Below are positions 62,011 through 64,000 of a stretch of 64,000 nt of DNA, one piece after another (positions within the stretch are counted from its first letter, which is position 1; each line of letters begins with the position of its first letter). Source of the DNA: Tenacibaculum sp. AHE14PA (GTDB taxonomy: Bacteria > Bacteroidota > Bacteroidia > Flavobacteriales > Flavobacteriaceae); NCBI RefSeq assembly GCF_019278465.1, contig NZ_CP058983.1, positions 248,001-312,000 on the forward strand. The letters are read 5' to 3'. The notes under the pieces are model-generated. The model did no database searches. It saw only the letters and a program-made list of their open reading frames with translations, and was not told where the DNA came from. The translations under genes were made by a program, and so were the position numbers.

Positions 62011-63285
62011 TTACATTACGAATAACCTTTTATCGTGCATTAAATCGTATACCTTCTCTCCTACTTGCTTTAAAACGTCTTCGTTTCCTACATTTGTTAA
62101 CGCCTCGTCGATTAAATCTACAACAGTTTGCATGTCTTCTTCAACCAAACCACGCGTAGTTATAGCTGCTGTACCAACACGAATACCAGAAGTTACAAAC
62201 GGACTTTGAGTATCGAAAGGAACCATGTTTTTATTTACTGTAATATCTGCTTTACCTAATGTATCTTCACCTTCTTTACCTGTAAGGTTCTTATTACGTA
62301 AATCAATTAACATACAATGGTTGTCTGTTCCTCCAGAAATAATGTCGTATCCTTTAGCAACAAAAGCTTTCGCCATTGCACTAGCATTTTCTTTTACTTG
62401 TAATTGATATTCTAAAAACTCGTCAGTTAATGCTTCACCAAAAGCAATTGCTTTTGCTGCGATAACATGCTCTAATGGTCCACCTTGATTTCCTGGAAAA
62501 ACTGCAGAGTTTATCAATGTAGACATTTTCTTTAATTTTCCTGATTTCAATTTTAATCCAAACGGATTTTCAAAATCTTTACCAATCATAATCATTCCAC
62601 CACGCGGCCCACGTAACGTTTTGTGCGTTGTTGTTGTAACAATATGACAATGTGGTAAAGGATCAGATAAAATACCTTTAGCGATTAAACCTGCCGGATG
62701 AGAGATGTCTGCCATTAAAATAGCACCAACACTATCAGCAATTTCCCTAAATTTTTCAAAATCCATATCACGAGAATATGCCGAAGCCCCTGCAATGATT
62801 AATTTTGGTTTATGTTCTTTTGCTTGCTGCTCTAAATGATTATAATCAATTTTTCCTGTAGCTTTATCTACACCATAAAAAACAGGATTGTATAATTTAC
62901 CTGAAAAATTTACAGGAGAACCGTGAGTTAAATGTCCTCCATGCGATAAATCGAAACCTAAAATAGTATCTCCAGGATTTAAACATGCAGCAAAAACAGC
63001 TGTATTTGCTTGTGAACCAGAATGTGGTTGCACATTTACATATTCAGCGCCAAATAATTCTTTAGCTCTATCAATTGCAATTTGCTCTACAATATCTACC
63101 ACTTCACATCCACCGTAATAACGTTTACCAGGATATCCTTCGGCATATTTATTAGTTAAAATAGAACCTTGCGCTTGCATTACTTGTTCGCTCACAAAGT
63201 TTTCAGAAGCAATCAACTCTAAACCATTTAGCTGACGTTCTTTCTCTTCTTGAATTAAATCGAATATTTGATGATCTTTTTGCAT
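62011..63285 (-). CDS. glyA: Serine hydroxymethyltransferase
   Basis: I chose ATG 63285 ([14 protein letters not shown], 424 aa), which follows a promoter element at 63310-63317; 63312 overlaps that element. GlyA interconverts serine and glycine with tetrahydrofolate. Seen: [32 protein letters not shown], the PLP lysine in [14 protein letters not shown], and NCLI-like C-terminal segment with [16 protein letters not shown]. Divergent from the fumarylacetoacetase gene. Confidence 0.97.
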   Translation of the reverse strand: MQKDHQIFDLIQEEKERQLNGLELIASENFVSEQVMQAQGSILTNKYAEGYPGKRYYGGCEVVDIVEQIAIDRAKELFGAEYVNVQPHSGSQANTAVFAACLNPGDTILGFDLSHGGHLTHGSPVNFSGKLYNPVFYGVDKATGKIDYNHLEQQAKEHKPKLIIAGASAYSRDMDFEKFREIADSVGAILMADISHPAGLIAKGILSDPLPHCHIVTTTTHKTLRGPRGGMIMIGKDFENPFGLKLKSGKLKKMSTLINSAVFPGNQGGPLEHVIAAKAIAFGEALTDEFLEYQLQVKENASAMAKAFVAKGYDIISGGTDNHCMLIDLRNKNLTGKEGEDTLGKADITVNKNMVPFDTQSPFVTSGIRVGTAAITTRGLVEEDMQTVVDLIDEALTNVGNEDVLKQVGEKVYDLMHDKRLFVM

Positions 63286-63309
63286 CTTGTGTGTTGTTAA
63301 ATAAGTAAC

Positions 63310-63317
63310 CAAAAGTA
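63310..63317 (-). promoter_or_regulatory. -7 promoter element of glyA
   Basis: On the minus strand it reads TACTTTTG, matching TAnnTTTG, 24 nt before the start codon. Confidence 0.6.
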
Positions 63318-63476
63318 CTAATTTTATTAATTAATTTTTATGCAATTCTTATCTTATTTTAAACAGAAATTAACTTCTTAATTATTTCTATAAAATTTAT
63401 AAATTCTTATGCTGATATTGGTTTTAATTGAAAAAAATATGTAGGTTTGATTCTAAAATTAAACACAACTACTTCG

Positions 63477-64000
63477 ATGAAAATAACTGCAAATAATCCT
63501 AATAGAAAATCTTGGTTAAATGTTGAAAAAAACTCTGATTTTCCTATTCAAAATATTCCTTTCGGAGTATTTATTACGAAAGATGATATTATAACAATTG
63601 GTACAAGAATTGGTGATTTTGCTATTGATTTAGGAGCTTTGCATCAATTGGGATATTTTGAAGGGATTCCTTTAACAGATGATATTTTTTTACAAGACAC
63701 ATTAAATGACTTTATTGCTGACGGACGTAAAACATGGCGTTTAGTTCGTAATAGAATTGCTGATATTTTTGATGTTACTAACGGCAAATTACGTGACAAG
63801 GCAGATCATAAAGACAAGATAATTTTTAGAATAGAAGAAGTTGAAATGCAACTTCCTGTAGCTGTTGGTGATTATACCGATTTTTATGCAAGTAAAGAAC
63901 ATGCTACCAATGTTGGTTCTTTATTCCGTGATCCTGAAAATGCATTATTACCTAACTGGCTTCATATACCTATTGGTTACCACGGTAGAAGTTCTTCTAT
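63477..64000 (+). CDS. fahA: Fumarylacetoacetase, N-terminal part (cut by window edge)
   Basis: I translated this from ATG 63477; 174 codons are visible with no stop. The N-terminal FAH domain begins MKITANNPNRKSWLNV and PIQNIPFGVFITKDD, and the catalytic domain start shows DYTDFYASKEHATNVGSLFRDPENALLPNW and IPIGYHGRSSS, with the metal-binding Asp and catalytic His. The enzyme does the last step of tyrosine catabolism, giving fumarate and acetoacetate. It diverges from glyA across 191 bp. Confidence 0.93.
   Translation, partial: MKITANNPNRKSWLNVEKNSDFPIQNIPFGVFITKDDIITIGTRIGDFAIDLGALHQLGYFEGIPLTDDIFLQDTLNDFIADGRKTWRLVRNRIADIFDVTNGKLRDKADHKDKIIFRIEEVEMQLPVAVGDYTDFYASKEHATNVGSLFRDPENALLPNWLHIPIGYHGRSSS

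Overview
The window is AT-rich chromosomal DNA from a member of the Bacteroidota, most probably a marine-type Flavobacteriaceae. Three things point there: many start sites are preceded by the Bacteroidota -7 promoter element TAnnTTTG, several products are typical flavobacterial proteins (outer-membrane barrels, SPII lipoproteins, DUF6642- and DUF6268-like proteins), and the spacers are short and AT-rich. No rRNA, tRNA, CRISPR array, prophage or intact insertion sequence was seen.

Region 1 (1-28.8 kb) is mostly core. It holds a YdeP-type molybdopterin oxidoreductase (cut by the left edge) with fdhD, a THUMP-like methyltransferase, an outer-membrane barrel, an ATP-grasp protein and a CAP-domain lipoprotein without a normal start codon. 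A DinB / DUF1272 / GNAT / FMN-split-barrel operon diverges from a PdxR-type MocR regulator. Next come prmC, ribD, a HAD hydrolase, a DMT permease, a YigZ protein, a YkgJ protein, a GMC oxidoreductase, rpsA, glmM, a class V aminotransferase, an M14 peptidase, an Lrp regulator, an RluA pseudouridine synthase and a Bcr/CflA-type MFS pump. prmC and ribD each carry two short dispersed palindromic repeats inserted in frame, so the repeats are translated.

Region 2 (28.8-44.2 kb) is accessory. Long gene-poor spacers hold two direct copies of a ~237 bp repeat (A) and two copies of a weaker repeat (B). The A copies bracket a block with a 141-aa orphan, an SDR, a 2-oxoglutarate dioxygenase, a quinone oxidoreductase broken by one stop codon, an enoyl-CoA hydratase-like protein and an AraC regulator. 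The B copies bracket a four-gene trans-4-hydroxy-L-proline catabolic operon (dehydrogenase, epimerase, semialdehyde dehydrogenase, deaminase) with a divergent AraC regulator. An HxlR remnant and a possible gene scrap follow.

Region 3 (44.2-55.5 kb) has a stand-alone degenerate DEAD-box N-domain, a GbsR/MarR regulator, an MscS channel and an outer-membrane barrel. After these comes a reactive-electrophile/aldehyde defence locus: Crp-like regulator, old yellow enzyme, OsmC and Zn-alcohol dehydrogenase on one strand, and DoxX, TetR, NAD(P)-binding protein, nitroreductase, Fe-alcohol dehydrogenase and DJ-1/glyoxalase III lipoprotein on the other. An FNR-type box sits near -42 of the old yellow enzyme gene and a TetR-type palindrome sits in the doxX promoter.

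Region 4 (55.5-64 kb) is core-like: an unusual SDR with a four-cysteine motif and no catalytic Tyr, two cold-shock proteins and a DEAD-box RNA helicase, a PlsC-type acyltransferase, rmuC, glyA and the start of fumarylacetoacetase (cut by the right edge).
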